From positions 176,988-240,987 of the forward strand of contig JAFSDP010000005.1 in NCBI GenBank assembly GCA_017436185.1: a DNA stretch of 64,000 nt, given 5' to 3'. Shown piece after piece: positions 42,036 through 50,722 of this stretch; the stretch's first letter is position 1; each line of letters begins with the position of its first letter. The DNA is from Alistipes sp. Its GTDB lineage: Bacteria; Bacteroidota; Bacteroidia; Bacteroidales; Rikenellaceae. Under the pieces are notes generated by a model. That model saw only the letters and a program-made list of their open reading frames with translations. It had not been told where the DNA came from and searched no databases. Made by a program: the position numbers and the translations under genes.

Positions 42036-44066
42036 TTACTTCTTCTTCTCGGTAGCCTTCTTCGCAGCCGTCTTCTTGGGGGCAGCCTTCTTGGCAGGAG
42101 CCTTCTTGGCAGGAGCCTTCTTGGCGGGCTTCTCCTCGCCCTTGTGCTCACGGATCATCTCGTAGATGTCCAGCACGGCGCTTACGCTCCAAGCCTGCGA
42201 AATGGCACCACGCGATGCGTACGGGGGATCGGCGTCGTAGAGCTCGCAAATCGAACCGATGCCGTAGCTCTGGATATCCTCCTCGAAGTACTCGAGAATC
42301 TCCTCGGCGGTGGGCAGGTAGCGATCGCCGTTGATGTCGAAGGCGGCAGCCACATAGAAGGGCAGCAGCCAGGGCCATACCGAACCGTTCTTACCGGCGA
42401 AGTCACGCTCGGCGGGGGTACCCTCCTGCGAACCACGATAGAGCGGGTTGCGGGGCGACAAGGTGCGCAGACCGCGCGGGGTGAGCAGGTGCTGGCGAAT
42501 CGTGCGCAGCGTATCCAAAATCACCTCGCTCGAAATCATCTTGTACTTCAGACCGCAGGCGATGACCATATTGGGACGAATAAACTCGTTCGTGCCCTCC
42601 ACGCCTACATAGTCAGCGAGGTAACCCTCCTTGAGAACGAACAACTCGTTAAAGCTCTTCTTCGTAAGCTCGGGCACACCCTCCCAAGCAGCCACGAACT
42701 CCTTATCTTTGTTGGCCTTGGCAAGCTCCAGGGCATACATTACGGCGTTGTACCACAGGGCCTGAACCTCGACCTGGTAGCCGTTACGGGGCGTTACGGC
42801 CACGCCATCGATCATCGAATCCATCCACGATACGGGGAACTCGGCCATCTGGGCCCAGATCAGACCATTCTCGTTCATCACGATGCGGCCGTCCATACCG
42901 CGACGGTAGTTCTCGAGGATGCCCTTCATTGCCTCGCCGTAGCGCTTCCAAATCTCCTTGCCGCCCAGCTCCTTCTCCAGACGCTGCAACGTCCAGAAGA
43001 ACCACAGCGGAGCATCTACAGCCACACGGGCCGAAGCCGAACCGGTGAACATACCGTCCTGCATCTCGCTTACCAACGTATCGAGTACGGCGATGCAGTC
43101 CTCCTTGTGGTTCTGCTCGAGTGTGATGCCGGGCAGTGCCACGAAGGTCTGGCGACCCTGCTCACCGTGCCAGGGGTAACCCTTGATGACCTCTACACGG
43201 CCATTGGGACGGCGAACGATGAACTGACGGGCAGCGTGCTCCAGGCAGCTGATGAAATCCACTTTGTGGGTACGACGCTCGATCGACTTCTCGAACATCT
43301 CGGTAATCTCCTTACCCGACTTCATCTCGTCGAGCGAAGCCGAGAAGATCACGCTCTCACCCTTCTTCAGATCCAGCTCGAAGTAGCCGGTCGTGAGCAG
43401 GTCCTCGTAGCCGTCGTAGCCGCGAGCCAGGTCCTGCAGGTACTCGAAGTTGTAGTACCAATCGGGAGCGGGCACAAACTCGGCGTCGGCCTTGCTGGTC
43501 TGCATATAGAGCCAGGGGAACGACTCGTACATACGGCTCTTCACGCCATTCACGGCGGGATACGAGTGGCCGTCAGCCTCCATATTGGCCTTCGTCAGGG
43601 CGTGCTTGTCACGGAAGGCGAGGAAGGGACGCAGGCGGAGTTTGGTCTCCGAGTGTGCATCCACGAGCGTGTAGCGAATCATCAGCTGCGTGCGCTTGTG
43701 AATCCACAGCATCTCCTTCTTCAGAATCACACCACCCACACGGTAGGTAATGGTCGGGGTGGGCGTGTACTCGAAGTCGGTGATGTACTTGTGGCCACGC
43801 GGCTCATAGACCCCCTTGAAACGGTGCAGGGCCAGGTTAAACGTCTGGTCGTGCTGTACGATGGTCTCGTCGAGCGACGAGAGCAGTACATAGGTGCGAT
43901 CGCTGTCGTCAATCGGTGCAACAATCAGACCGTGATACTTACGGGTGTTGCAGCAGACGATCGTCGTGCTCATATAGCCACCGATGCGGTCGGTGGAGAG
44001 CATCTCGCGTTGGAGCGAATACTCGAGGTTTCCAAGCGAGGCTTTGTCGAAAGTTAAGGCTGACAT
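42036..44066 (-). CDS. Glycogen debranching enzyme (amylo-alpha-1,6-glucosidase type)
   Basis: This enzyme removes alpha-1,6 branch stubs of glycogen. The 676-residue product has the N-terminal GDE domain (about 1-240, with STTIVCCNTRKYHGLIVAP) and the C-terminal (alpha/alpha)6 glucosidase domain (about 260-640, with VIKGYPWHGEQGRQTFVALPG-type and NGSVWPWLLPFYVAA). The last 33 residues are an Ala/Lys/Pro tail built of PAKKA units, like histone H1. In the DNA this is a 15-bp tandem repeat near 42090-42125. The start overlaps no other gene; a TACCTTTA box inside a palindrome lies 26 nt upstream. Confidence 0.92.
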   Translation of the reverse strand: MSALTFDKASLGNLEYSLQREMLSTDRIGGYMSTTIVCCNTRKYHGLIVAPIDDSDRTYVLLSSLDETIVQHDQTFNLALHRFKGVYEPRGHKYITDFEYTPTPTITYRVGGVILKKEMLWIHKRTQLMIRYTLVDAHSETKLRLRPFLAFRDKHALTKANMEADGHSYPAVNGVKSRMYESFPWLYMQTSKADAEFVPAPDWYYNFEYLQDLARGYDGYEDLLTTGYFELDLKKGESVIFSASLDEMKSGKEITEMFEKSIERRTHKVDFISCLEHAARQFIVRRPNGRVEVIKGYPWHGEQGRQTFVALPGITLEQNHKEDCIAVLDTLVSEMQDGMFTGSASARVAVDAPLWFFWTLQRLEKELGGKEIWKRYGEAMKGILENYRRGMDGRIVMNENGLIWAQMAEFPVSWMDSMIDGVAVTPRNGYQVEVQALWYNAVMYALELAKANKDKEFVAAWEGVPELTKKSFNELFVLKEGYLADYVGVEGTNEFIRPNMVIACGLKYKMISSEVILDTLRTIRQHLLTPRGLRTLSPRNPLYRGSQEGTPAERDFAGKNGSVWPWLLPFYVAAAFDINGDRYLPTAEEILEYFEEDIQSYGIGSICELYDADPPYASRGAISQAWSVSAVLDIYEMIREHKGEEKPAKKAPAKKAPAKKAAPKKTAAKKATEKKK

Positions 44067-44270
44067 AGATGTAAAAATTCGGTTCGTACCTTAAAGGTAC
44101 GCAAAAATTTTGTTAATCGACTACAATTTGTCGAATTTTTTTTCAATTCGGGCTTTTCGGCCCCATTTTTCATAACTCACCCCCTCCTTATATACCTAAT
44201 TTTATATAAAGAGAGGGAGAGTTTATGAAGCGAGGATACTGCCCTTTTGGGGAGCTATATCACTCGTCAT
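44067..44270. other. 204-bp spacer inside the glycogen locus
   Basis: Between the fusion gene and the debranching gene the sequence is AT-rich. It holds an imperfect hairpin (44182-44217, arms CCCTCCTTATATA and TATATAAAGAGAGGG) and the palindrome at 44085-44101. The size suggests a second promoter for the last three genes. No gene is seen. Confidence 0.6.
44085..44101 (-). promoter_or_regulatory. Palindrome over probable debranching-gene promoter
   Basis: CGTACCTT-A-AAGGTACG is a perfect 8+1+8 palindrome. Read on the reverse strand it contains TACCTTTA (44092-44099), one base from the -7 consensus. A repressor bound here would block the promoter of the debranching-GT4-GH57 genes. Confidence 0.45.
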
Positions 44271-47200
44271 TTAGGCCCACTTCACCAGGGCGAAGTCCAT
44301 ACGGTGGGGCAGGTGCTCGTTCTGCGGGAAGATACGCAGTGCGTAGTCGAACGTACCGGCCTCGTCGGGCATATAATCCAGTGCGTAGGTCACGAAGCTA
44401 CCCTCGACGCTGGTCTCGTTGAGGGCAATCGTGCGCTTCACATCAACCGACTCACGGCCAACGATCTGCTGGGCTACGACCATCTCAACACCGATATCCT
44501 TCGGATCGAGCGAAGCAACGTCGAGCGTCACCTCGAAGTGGTACTTCTCGCCCACGAATACAGCCTCCTGATCGATGCGTACACGCTCCGTATTTACGAC
44601 GCGTACCGAATCCCAGGCCGCCGAAACCTTACGCTTCCAAGCGGCAATCTCACGAGCCAGCAGGTAGCCGTTGGCAACGATGTCACGCTTGCGGGCAGCC
44701 AGCTTATCGTAGAAACGATCCTCGTAGTCGATGAGCATACGGTTCGTCGTGAAGTTCGAGGCGATGTCGGCCACGCAACGCTTCACCGAGGCAACCCACT
44801 CGTGCGGAATACCATCCTCGGTGCGGTTGTAGTAGAGCGGAGCAATCTGATCCTCAATGGTGTTGTAGATCATCTCGGCATCCAGCTCATCCTGGAAACG
44901 CTGGTCGGTGAAGGTGCGCTCCATCGGAAGCATCCAACCGGCACCCTCCTTGTAGCCCTCGACCCACCAACCATCGAGTACCGAGAACTGCATAACACCA
45001 TTCATTACGCACTTCTCACCCGACGTACCCGAAGCCTCCAAAGGACGGGTCGGCGTGTTGAGCCATACATCGACACCCTGTACCATACGGCGGGCCAGCT
45101 CCATATCGTAGTTCTGCAAGAAGAGAATCTTACCTACGAACTCCGGCATAGCCGATACCTCGACGATACGCTTGATCAGATCCTGACCCGGCTTGTCGTG
45201 CGGGTGAGCCTTACCGGCGAAGATGAACTGTACGGGGCGCTCCTTATTATTTACAATCGCGCGCAGGCGATCCAGGTTCGTGAAGAGCAGGTGAGCACGC
45301 TTGTAGGTGGCAAAACGACGGGCGAAACCGATCGTAAGCACCTCGGGCTTGATGCTGTCGATAATCTGCAGCATCTGGCGGGGCGAGTCGAGACGCACCT
45401 GACGGGGGTCGCTGTAGCGACGACGGATGTGGTGAATCAGACGCTCCTTGAGCTTCATACGCTCCTGCCACAGCTCCTCGTCGGGAATCTGGTGTACCTT
45501 CTGCCAGCCGGGGATGTCATAAACGTGACCCTCGAACGAATCGGCGAAGTAGCGCGAGTAGAGACGACGCAGCGAGGTGGCAATCCAGGTCGGGAAGTGA
45601 ACACCGTTGGTTACATAACCGATGTGGAGCTCATTCTTGAAGTAGCCCGGCCACATATTGCCCAGGATATCCTTCGATACCTCACCGTGCAGCCACGACA
45701 CACCGTTTACCTCCTGCGACAGGTTGCAGGCCAATACCGACATCGAGAACTTCTCGTTGGGGTCGTTGGGATTGGTCTTACCCAGGTTGATGTACTGCTC
45801 CCAGGTGATACCCAGCACGTCGGGATAGTGCGACATATACTGACGAATCATCGACTCGGGGAAGGCATCGTGACCTGCGGGTACGGGGGTGTGGGTCGTG
45901 AAGAGCGACGACGAGCGGATCACCTCCAGGGCCTCCGAGAACGACAGGCGACGGCGGTGTACCAAGTCGCGGATGCGCTCGATGCCGATGAAGGCGGCGT
46001 GACCCTCGTTGCAGTGATATACGTCGTGCTTGATGCCGATCTTGCGCAGGGCACGGATACCACCGATACCGAGCAGGATCTCCTGCTTGAGGCGGTTCTC
46101 CCAGTCACCACCATAGAGGTAGTGCGTTACCTGACGATCCTCCTCGAGGTTGGCCTCGTAGTCCGTATCCAGCAGGTAGAGGTTCGTACGACCTACCTGG
46201 CAGAGCCATACACGAGCCGAGAGGGTACGACCCGGAAGGGCCACCGTCACGGTAATCCAGTTGCCGGCAGCATCACGCACGGGCGAGATGGGCAGCTTAT
46301 AGAAGTTCTGCGCCTCGTAGGTGGCCTCCTGGGCACCCTGCGACGAGAGGCGCTGCGTGAAGTAACCATAGCGGTACAACAGACCTACGGCAGCCATCGG
46401 CACGTTCTTGTCCGAAGCCTCCTTCAGGTAGTCACCGGCCAGGATACCCAGACCACCCGAGTAGATCTTGAGCGACGAGTGCAGACCATACTCCATCGAG
46501 AAGTACGATACGCTCGTGGCGCCCTCGGCGGGCTTCTCCTCCATATAGGTGCGGAACTGGTTGTAAACGGCGTCGAGCTGGGCGAGGAACACCTTGTCCT
46601 GCTCGAGCTGCTTCAGACGCTCCATCGGCAGCTTATCGAGGAAGGCGATGGGGTTCTGGTTGCACTCCAGCCACAGGGCCTGGTCGATACCCTCGAAGAG
46701 GTCGCGAGCCGTAGCGTTCCAGCACCACCAGAGGTTGCGCGACAGCTCCTCCAGGGCACGCAGACGTGCCGGCAGGGTCTTGTCGATCATCATACGGTTC
46801 CAGTTGGGCTTCTCGGCGAAGAGCTGCTGGCGTACGAAGTTGATCTGCTCGGTGCGCGAGCCACCCTCACCCAATACGGCACGGTTGGTGCGCAGCGATG
46901 CGCTCTCGATAGCCTCGCTGTAGGCCTGCTCGTAGAACGAGAAGAGATTTGCCCACAGGGCCGTGTTCGAGATCTCGAGGGCCGACTTGCGGGTAGCCTC
47001 TACCTGCTTCTGATCCATCTGGCTGAAGCGCAGCAGTGCATCGGCAATCTTGAGGGTTACCTCCATATCGTTGTAGTCGTCACGACGGATAACCTCTACG
47101 CCGGCGTGCTCCGAGCGCTTCTCCACCCACAGACCGAAGCCGGCCAGCGTGGTGGTGATGGTCGGTACCGAGAAGGCAACCGACTCGAGCGGGGTGTAGC

Positions 47201-48521
47201 CCCACGGCTCGTAGTACGAGGGGAATACCGTCACATCCATACCAACGAGCAACTCATAGTAGTGCTTGTTGAAGATGCCGTCGTGGGCGTTGAGGTAAGT
47301 AGGAACGAAAATCACCTTCACCTTCGACTGCTCGGTCGTCAGAATCGAGCCGTTCAGGGCGTTTACGATCTGATCCGTGTTCTGGTACTCCAGACGGTGG
47401 GTCGAGAACTTGTACTGACCCAGGTCGATGGGGTTCTTCGGATCCTGGAGGTGTGCCTGCAGGTCCTCACGGGCGCCGAGGTTGGCAGCCGGTACGGTGA
47501 TGTAGGCCAGCACCTCACGCTCCAGACCCTCGCTCATAGCCAGACGCTTCAGCGACTCGATGAACAGATCCAGACCCTTGTTGCGGAACTCGTAGCGGCC
47601 GCTCGTACCGATGATGAGCGGGTCGGTCGTGAACTTCTGACCCAGGCAGGCCTCAGCCACCTTGATCATTGCCTCACGGGCCTCCTTGCGCTTCTTCTCG
47701 GCCTCCTTACCCGTCCATACGAAGTCGTTCTCGAAGCCGTTGGGCGTTACGCTGTCGGGCTCACGACCGATCAGGTACTTGCACTCGTTGGCCGTGATGT
47801 CGCTCACGGTCAGGAACTCGTCGGCGTTGGCTGCGGCCATCTTCTCGATCGAGTGCTTGGCTACGACGTTGAACTGGCGAGCCAGATCGTCGGCGTTGAA
47901 CTTCGTCAGGTCGGTGTAGAGGGGCAGGCGGTTGCCTGCGATGCAACGACCCATCACGGTGGCGTGGGTCGAGAAGAGGGTAGCGATGTAGGGGGCGTTC
48001 GAGCGCAGGTAGAGCGCACCGGCAGCCGTCATCCACTCGTGGAAGTGGGCGGCAGCCTTCTCGGCGGGCGAGCAGAAGGTATCGACATACGAGGCGATTA
48101 CCTGACCGGCGGCCCAACCAAACAGCACCGGCTCGATGTAGTCCCACTGACCCGAAATCGAATCAACGTGGTACTCATCCCACAACTTCTTCAAAATCTC
48201 ATCCTTCTTCGAGAAGAGCGACGTAAAGTCGATCAGGATGGCCGTGGGCTCACCCTTGATCTTCCAGCGGCCTACGCGGATACGGATACCCATCTCATAG
48301 ACACTCTGGCGCCACGCACGCAGCAGCGTGGCATCCTCCTCGAACTCGGGATTCGAGCCCTCGTGCTGCAAATCGGGACCGATCAGCAGGTAGCGCTCGC
48401 CATACTTGCGAAGGACGCTCTGCGCCTTCGTAGCAACGACGGTGTGGATACCGCCAACCTTGTTGCAAACCTCCCAGCTCACCTCAAAGAGGTAATTGGG
48501 GGCGATTTTCGTGTTATTCAT
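44271..48521 (-). CDS. Fusion of GT3 glycogen synthase and GT35 alpha-glucan phosphorylase
   Basis: The 1416-residue product joins two opposite activities. Residues 1-560 match the eukaryote-type GT3 glycogen synthase: LFEVSWEVCNKVGGIHTV (11-28), AAHFHEWMTAAG (157-168), FSTHATVMGR (183-192) and the catalytic PSYYEPWGYTPLE (434-446). Residues about 585-1300 match the short-form GT35 phosphorylase: LSRNLWWCWN (593-602), SYFSMEYGLHSSLKIYSGGLG (672-692), ARRFATYKR (1067-1075) and EASGTSGEKCVMNG, whose Lys 1170 should bind PLP. A beta-rich tail of about 110 residues follows. ATG 48521 is chosen because the earlier ATG at 48575 lies in the -7 box. No frameshift or stop separates the halves. It heads the glycogen operon. 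Confidence 0.93.
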   Translation of the reverse strand: MNNTKIAPNYLFEVSWEVCNKVGGIHTVVATKAQSVLRKYGERYLLIGPDLQHEGSNPEFEEDATLLRAWRQSVYEMGIRIRVGRWKIKGEPTAILIDFTSLFSKKDEILKKLWDEYHVDSISGQWDYIEPVLFGWAAGQVIASYVDTFCSPAEKAAAHFHEWMTAAGALYLRSNAPYIATLFSTHATVMGRCIAGNRLPLYTDLTKFNADDLARQFNVVAKHSIEKMAAANADEFLTVSDITANECKYLIGREPDSVTPNGFENDFVWTGKEAEKKRKEAREAMIKVAEACLGQKFTTDPLIIGTSGRYEFRNKGLDLFIESLKRLAMSEGLEREVLAYITVPAANLGAREDLQAHLQDPKNPIDLGQYKFSTHRLEYQNTDQIVNALNGSILTTEQSKVKVIFVPTYLNAHDGIFNKHYYELLVGMDVTVFPSYYEPWGYTPLESVAFSVPTITTTLAGFGLWVEKRSEHAGVEVIRRDDYNDMEVTLKIADALLRFSQMDQKQVEATRKSALEISNTALWANLFSFYEQAYSEAIESASLRTNRAVLGEGGSRTEQINFVRQQLFAEKPNWNRMMIDKTLPARLRALEELSRNLWWCWNATARDLFEGIDQALWLECNQNPIAFLDKLPMERLKQLEQDKVFLAQLDAVYNQFRTYMEEKPAEGATSVSYFSMEYGLHSSLKIYSGGLGILAGDYLKEASDKNVPMAAVGLLYRYGYFTQRLSSQGAQEATYEAQNFYKLPISPVRDAAGNWITVTVALPGRTLSARVWLCQVGRTNLYLLDTDYEANLEEDRQVTHYLYGGDWENRLKQEILLGIGGIRALRKIGIKHDVYHCNEGHAAFIGIERIRDLVHRRRLSFSEALEVIRSSSLFTTHTPVPAGHDAFPESMIRQYMSHYPDVLGITWEQYINLGKTNPNDPNEKFSMSVLACNLSQEVNGVSWLHGEVSKDILGNMWPGYFKNELHIGYVTNGVHFPTWIATSLRRLYSRYFADSFEGHVYDIPGWQKVHQIPDEELWQERMKLKERLIHHIRRRYSDPRQVRLDSPRQMLQIIDSIKPEVLTIGFARRFATYKRAHLLFTNLDRLRAIVNNKERPVQFIFAGKAHPHDKPGQDLIKRIVEVSAMPEFVGKILFLQNYDMELARRMVQGVDVWLNTPTRPLEASGTSGEKCVMNGVMQFSVLDGWWVEGYKEGAGWMLPMERTFTDQRFQDELDAEMIYNTIEDQIAPLYYNRTEDGIPHEWVASVKRCVADIASNFTTNRMLIDYEDRFYDKLAARKRDIVANGYLLAREIAAWKRKVSAAWDSVRVVNTERVRIDQEAVFVGEKYHFEVTLDVASLDPKDIGVEMVVAQQIVGRESVDVKRTIALNETSVEGSFVTYALDYMPDEAGTFDYALRIFPQNEHLPHRMDFALVKWA

Positions 48522-48572
48522 ATACTGATTGTTTGTTGTTTTAGCAAACGTAAATTGTTGCAAATTCGGGCG

Positions 48573-48580
48573 CAAAGGTA
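48573..48580 (-). promoter_or_regulatory. Glycogen operon -7 promoter element
   Basis: The reverse strand reads TACCTTTG, with TTGT 19 nt upstream as an approximate -33. The predicted leader is about 48 nt. Confidence 0.65.
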
Positions 48581-48673
48581 ATACTTATATTTATATATTA
48601 CAACTTTTTCCGAATTTTTAAGATTTTTTAAGAATAATTTAACTTTCCGCCTTATTATCGCTGAATGAGTAGG

Positions 48674-49786
48674 TTATAAGCCAAAAAGCGAGCCAATGAT
48701 GTAGTCCGAGGTCAGTAAATGGGCCACGGGTATCGCAAGATGGCCCTCCGAGGCTACCAAAGAGCCGTTTTCGAGGTGCGAGCGAGCAGCCTTTAAGAGG
48801 CGTTCGGTGAGCGATTTTCCGAATCGTTGCTCAAATTTTTCCAACTCCAATCCTCGGCGGGTGCGCAGGCGGGTCATCAGCCACTCTTCGAGATGCTCCT
48901 CCTCGCCGAGTTGCTCCCGTTCGGGGGCTTCGCCCGCCAGATAACGGGCCACCGAGCTGACATTCCATTGGCGGGAGAGGCCATCGTAGGAGTGGGCGGC
49001 AGGACCGATGCCGAGGTACTTCGCACCGCTCCAATAACTGCTGTTGTGGCGTGCCTCGAAGCCCGGCAGGGCGTAGTTCGATATTTCGTAATGGTCGAAT
49101 CCCGCCTCGGTTAATCGGTTGTGCATCAATAGATAGGCCGCTTGTGCCTCCTCGTCGTCGATGGGGATGAGTTCGCCTCGCTCGGCCATCTTGCCGAAGC
49201 GGGTGTTGGGTTCAATCGAGAGCAGGTAGGCCGAGATGTGTTGCACGCCGAGTGCCAAGGCTTGGTCGATGGAGCGGCGGAGTGAGTCGCCCCCAAAGCC
49301 GGGCACCCCAAAAATAAGGTCGATGGTGATGTTTTCGAATCCGACCGCTTGGGCACGACGTACCGCATCGACAGCCTCTTGGGCGGTGTGGCGGCGATTC
49401 ATCAGGCGAAGACACTTGTCATCGAAGGATTGGATGCCGATCGAGAGGCGGTCGATGCCTGCCCGCCGCACCCCTTCGAGGTAGTCGGCCGTGAGGTCGT
49501 CGGGGTTGGCCTCAAGGGTGGTCTCCACCACTTCGGAGCAATCCATCACCTCGGAGGTGGCCGTCAGCAACGTGGCGATTTGTGCGGGGCTGCATAGTGA
49601 CGGCGTACCTCCGCCAAAGTAGCGGGTGGTGACGGCTTCGCCCCCCAAATAGTCGCTTCGACGGCCGATTTCCTTCGTCATCGCCTCCACGACCTGTGGC
49701 AAATCACGCATCAAGGCTGTGCGGTAGAAGTCGCAGTAGCCGCAGATGCGTTTGCAGAAGGGAATATGGTAGTAAATGCCTGCCAT
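48674..49786 (-). CDS. hemW: Radical SAM heme chaperone HemW
   Basis: HemW binds heme and an iron-sulfur cluster and delivers heme to respiratory enzymes; it is often mis-named coproporphyrinogen oxidase. The 370-residue product has the cluster motif CKRICGYCDF (CxxxCxxC followed by Phe, as in HemW, and lacking the fourth Cys of HemN), then YFGGGTPSLC, ETTLEANPDDLT and SIGIQSFDD, and the C-terminal HemN domain. ATG 49786 (MAGIYYHIPFC) fits the family. It lies 7 nt after a TACTTTTG box, so the message is nearly leaderless. It stands alone, divergent from a predicted ncRNA gene. Confidence 0.93.
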   Translation of the reverse strand: MAGIYYHIPFCKRICGYCDFYRTALMRDLPQVVEAMTKEIGRRSDYLGGEAVTTRYFGGGTPSLCSPAQIATLLTATSEVMDCSEVVETTLEANPDDLTADYLEGVRRAGIDRLSIGIQSFDDKCLRLMNRRHTAQEAVDAVRRAQAVGFENITIDLIFGVPGFGGDSLRRSIDQALALGVQHISAYLLSIEPNTRFGKMAERGELIPIDDEEAQAAYLLMHNRLTEAGFDHYEISNYALPGFEARHNSSYWSGAKYLGIGPAAHSYDGLSRQWNVSSVARYLAGEAPEREQLGEEEHLEEWLMTRLRTRRGLELEKFEQRFGKSLTERLLKAARSHLENGSLVASEGHLAIPVAHLLTSDYIIGSLFGL

Positions 49787-49793
49787 TGAGCCA

Positions 49794-49801
49794 CAAAAGT
49801 A
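49794..49801 (-). promoter_or_regulatory. hemW -7 promoter element
   Basis: The reverse strand reads TACTTTTG, an exact TAnnTTTG match, 7 nt before the hemW start codon. Confidence 0.6.
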
Positions 49802-49904
49802 AGCAAACAAACTGACAAAAACAAGCAAAAAGGGGCTTTCGGGACCCTTGGGAAAGCACTTTTGTTAATTTATTATTAAATTTTCTTAAATTATTTCTAA
49901 AAAA

Positions 49905-49936
49905 TTTGCATATTCCAAAATCCCGCCTTACCTTTG
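49905..49936 (+). promoter_or_regulatory. Promoter of the hemW-frr intergenic ncRNA
   Basis: TTTG (49905-49908), a 20-nt spacer and TACCTTTG (49929-49936) form one of the best promoters in the window, yet no protein gene follows on this strand. Confidence 0.75.
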
Positions 49937-49941
49937 CAGTG

Positions 49942-50115
49942 AAGTTTTAAGGTTCATTTTAGGTTAGTAGTTTTAGGTTGGTTGAGTGTGAGTGGCAGGA
50001 TGCCGGGCACGAAGCCCGACTAGACAGCCCCGAGCGGTGCTCGCCGGTGTGCGGTCGAAGACCTCCAACCCACCTCAAGAAAAAGGGTTGCCCCGTAAGG
50101 AGCAACCCTTTTTTT
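49942..50115 (+). ncRNA. Probable structured ncRNA, about 174 nt
   Basis: A strong promoter, about 130 nt of stem-rich sequence and an intrinsic terminator make a complete RNA gene without a credible protein frame. Predicted pairings are GGTTGG (49976-49981) with CCAACC (50065-50070) closing a branched domain. Inside it are hairpins GGCA/TGCC (49994-50004), CGGGC/GCCCG (50004-50018), CGAGC/GCTCG (50031-50043) and GGTC/GACC (50053-50063). An alternative pairing TTGAG (49982-49986) with CTCAA (50074-50078) is possible. Upstream are three near-repeats of TTTTAGGTT. It could be the Bacteroidales-1 RNA or a 6S-type RNA; I cannot match it from memory. It lacks the SRP RNA core motif. It could be called noncoding with more confidence than named. 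Confidence 0.7.
50080..50115. terminator. Bidirectional terminator ncRNA / frr
   Basis: GGGTTGC (50085-50091) pairs with GCAACCC (50102-50108), with A5 before and T7 after, so it serves both the ncRNA and the convergent frr gene. Confidence 0.9.
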
Positions 50116-50144
50116 ATGCACTTCTTCGAAGGTGCGGCCGATTA

Positions 50145-50702
50145 TTACACGGTCATAATCTCCTTCTCCTTGGCGGCTAAAATCTCGTCGATCTTCTTCG
50201 AGAACTTGTCGAGCATCTTCTGTGCGCGCTCGCCGCCGTCCTTGGCCTCGTCCTCGGGCATACCCTCCTTCTGGGCCTTCTTGAAGGCCTCGATGGCATC
50301 ACGGCGGGCATTACGCAGGCTCACACGAGCCGTCTCGGCCTCGCCACGGGCACGCTTTACCAACTCCTTACGACGCTCCTCGGTCAGAGGGGGCATCGTC
50401 AGACGAATCGTCTCGCCATTGTTCGAGGGGGTGAGGCCGATGTTCGAGTCGATGATGGCCTTCTCGATGACACGAATCAGGTTCTTATCCCACGGCTGGA
50501 TGATGATGGTCTTGGCATCGGGTACCGTCACACTGGCTGCGCCCGAGACGGGTACCTGCGAACCGTAATACTCCACCATCACACCGTTGAGCACATTGAC
50601 CGATGCCTTGCCGGCACGGATGTTCAGCAACTCCTCCTCGAGGTGTGCTACGGCCTTCTGCATACGTACAGTGGCTTCATTGAGAATCGATTGGGTATCC
50701 AT
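50145..50702 (-). CDS. frr: Ribosome recycling factor
   Basis: RRF splits post-termination ribosomes together with EF-G. The 185-residue product has the two-domain family sequence: helical domain ends MQKAVAHLEEELLNIRAGKAS and LTEERRKELVKRARGEAETARVS, and the inserted beta domain with VPVSGAASVTVPDAKTIIIQPWD. The length is standard. It is the third gene of the run pyrH, thioredoxin-like gene, frr. The pyrH-frr order is widely conserved, but the thioredoxin gene between them is not. Confidence 0.97.
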   Translation of the reverse strand: MDTQSILNEATVRMQKAVAHLEEELLNIRAGKASVNVLNGVMVEYYGSQVPVSGAASVTVPDAKTIIIQPWDKNLIRVIEKAIIDSNIGLTPSNNGETIRLTMPPLTEERRKELVKRARGEAETARVSLRNARRDAIEAFKKAQKEGMPEDEAKDGGERAQKMLDKFSKKIDEILAAKEKEIMTV

Positions 50703-50722
50703 ATACTTTTCTGTTTAATTGT

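Noticed and set aside
44247..48581. A 1444-codon open frame on the forward strand opposite the glycogen fusion gene
   Set aside because: It mirrors the real gene almost exactly. The real gene's codon bias avoids TTA, CTA and TCA, which leaves the complementary frame free of stops. The translation has no recognisable domain.
50000..50023. A 7-codon frame MPGTKPD inside the predicted ncRNA
   Set aside because: It coincides with the CGGGC/GCCCG hairpin, which explains the sequence better. It has no supporting initiation context.
49942..50115. SRP (4.5S) RNA or tmRNA as the identity of the ncRNA
   Set aside because: The conserved SRP core (GGUC...GGAAGCAG type) is absent, and there is no tRNA-like end or tag frame for tmRNA.
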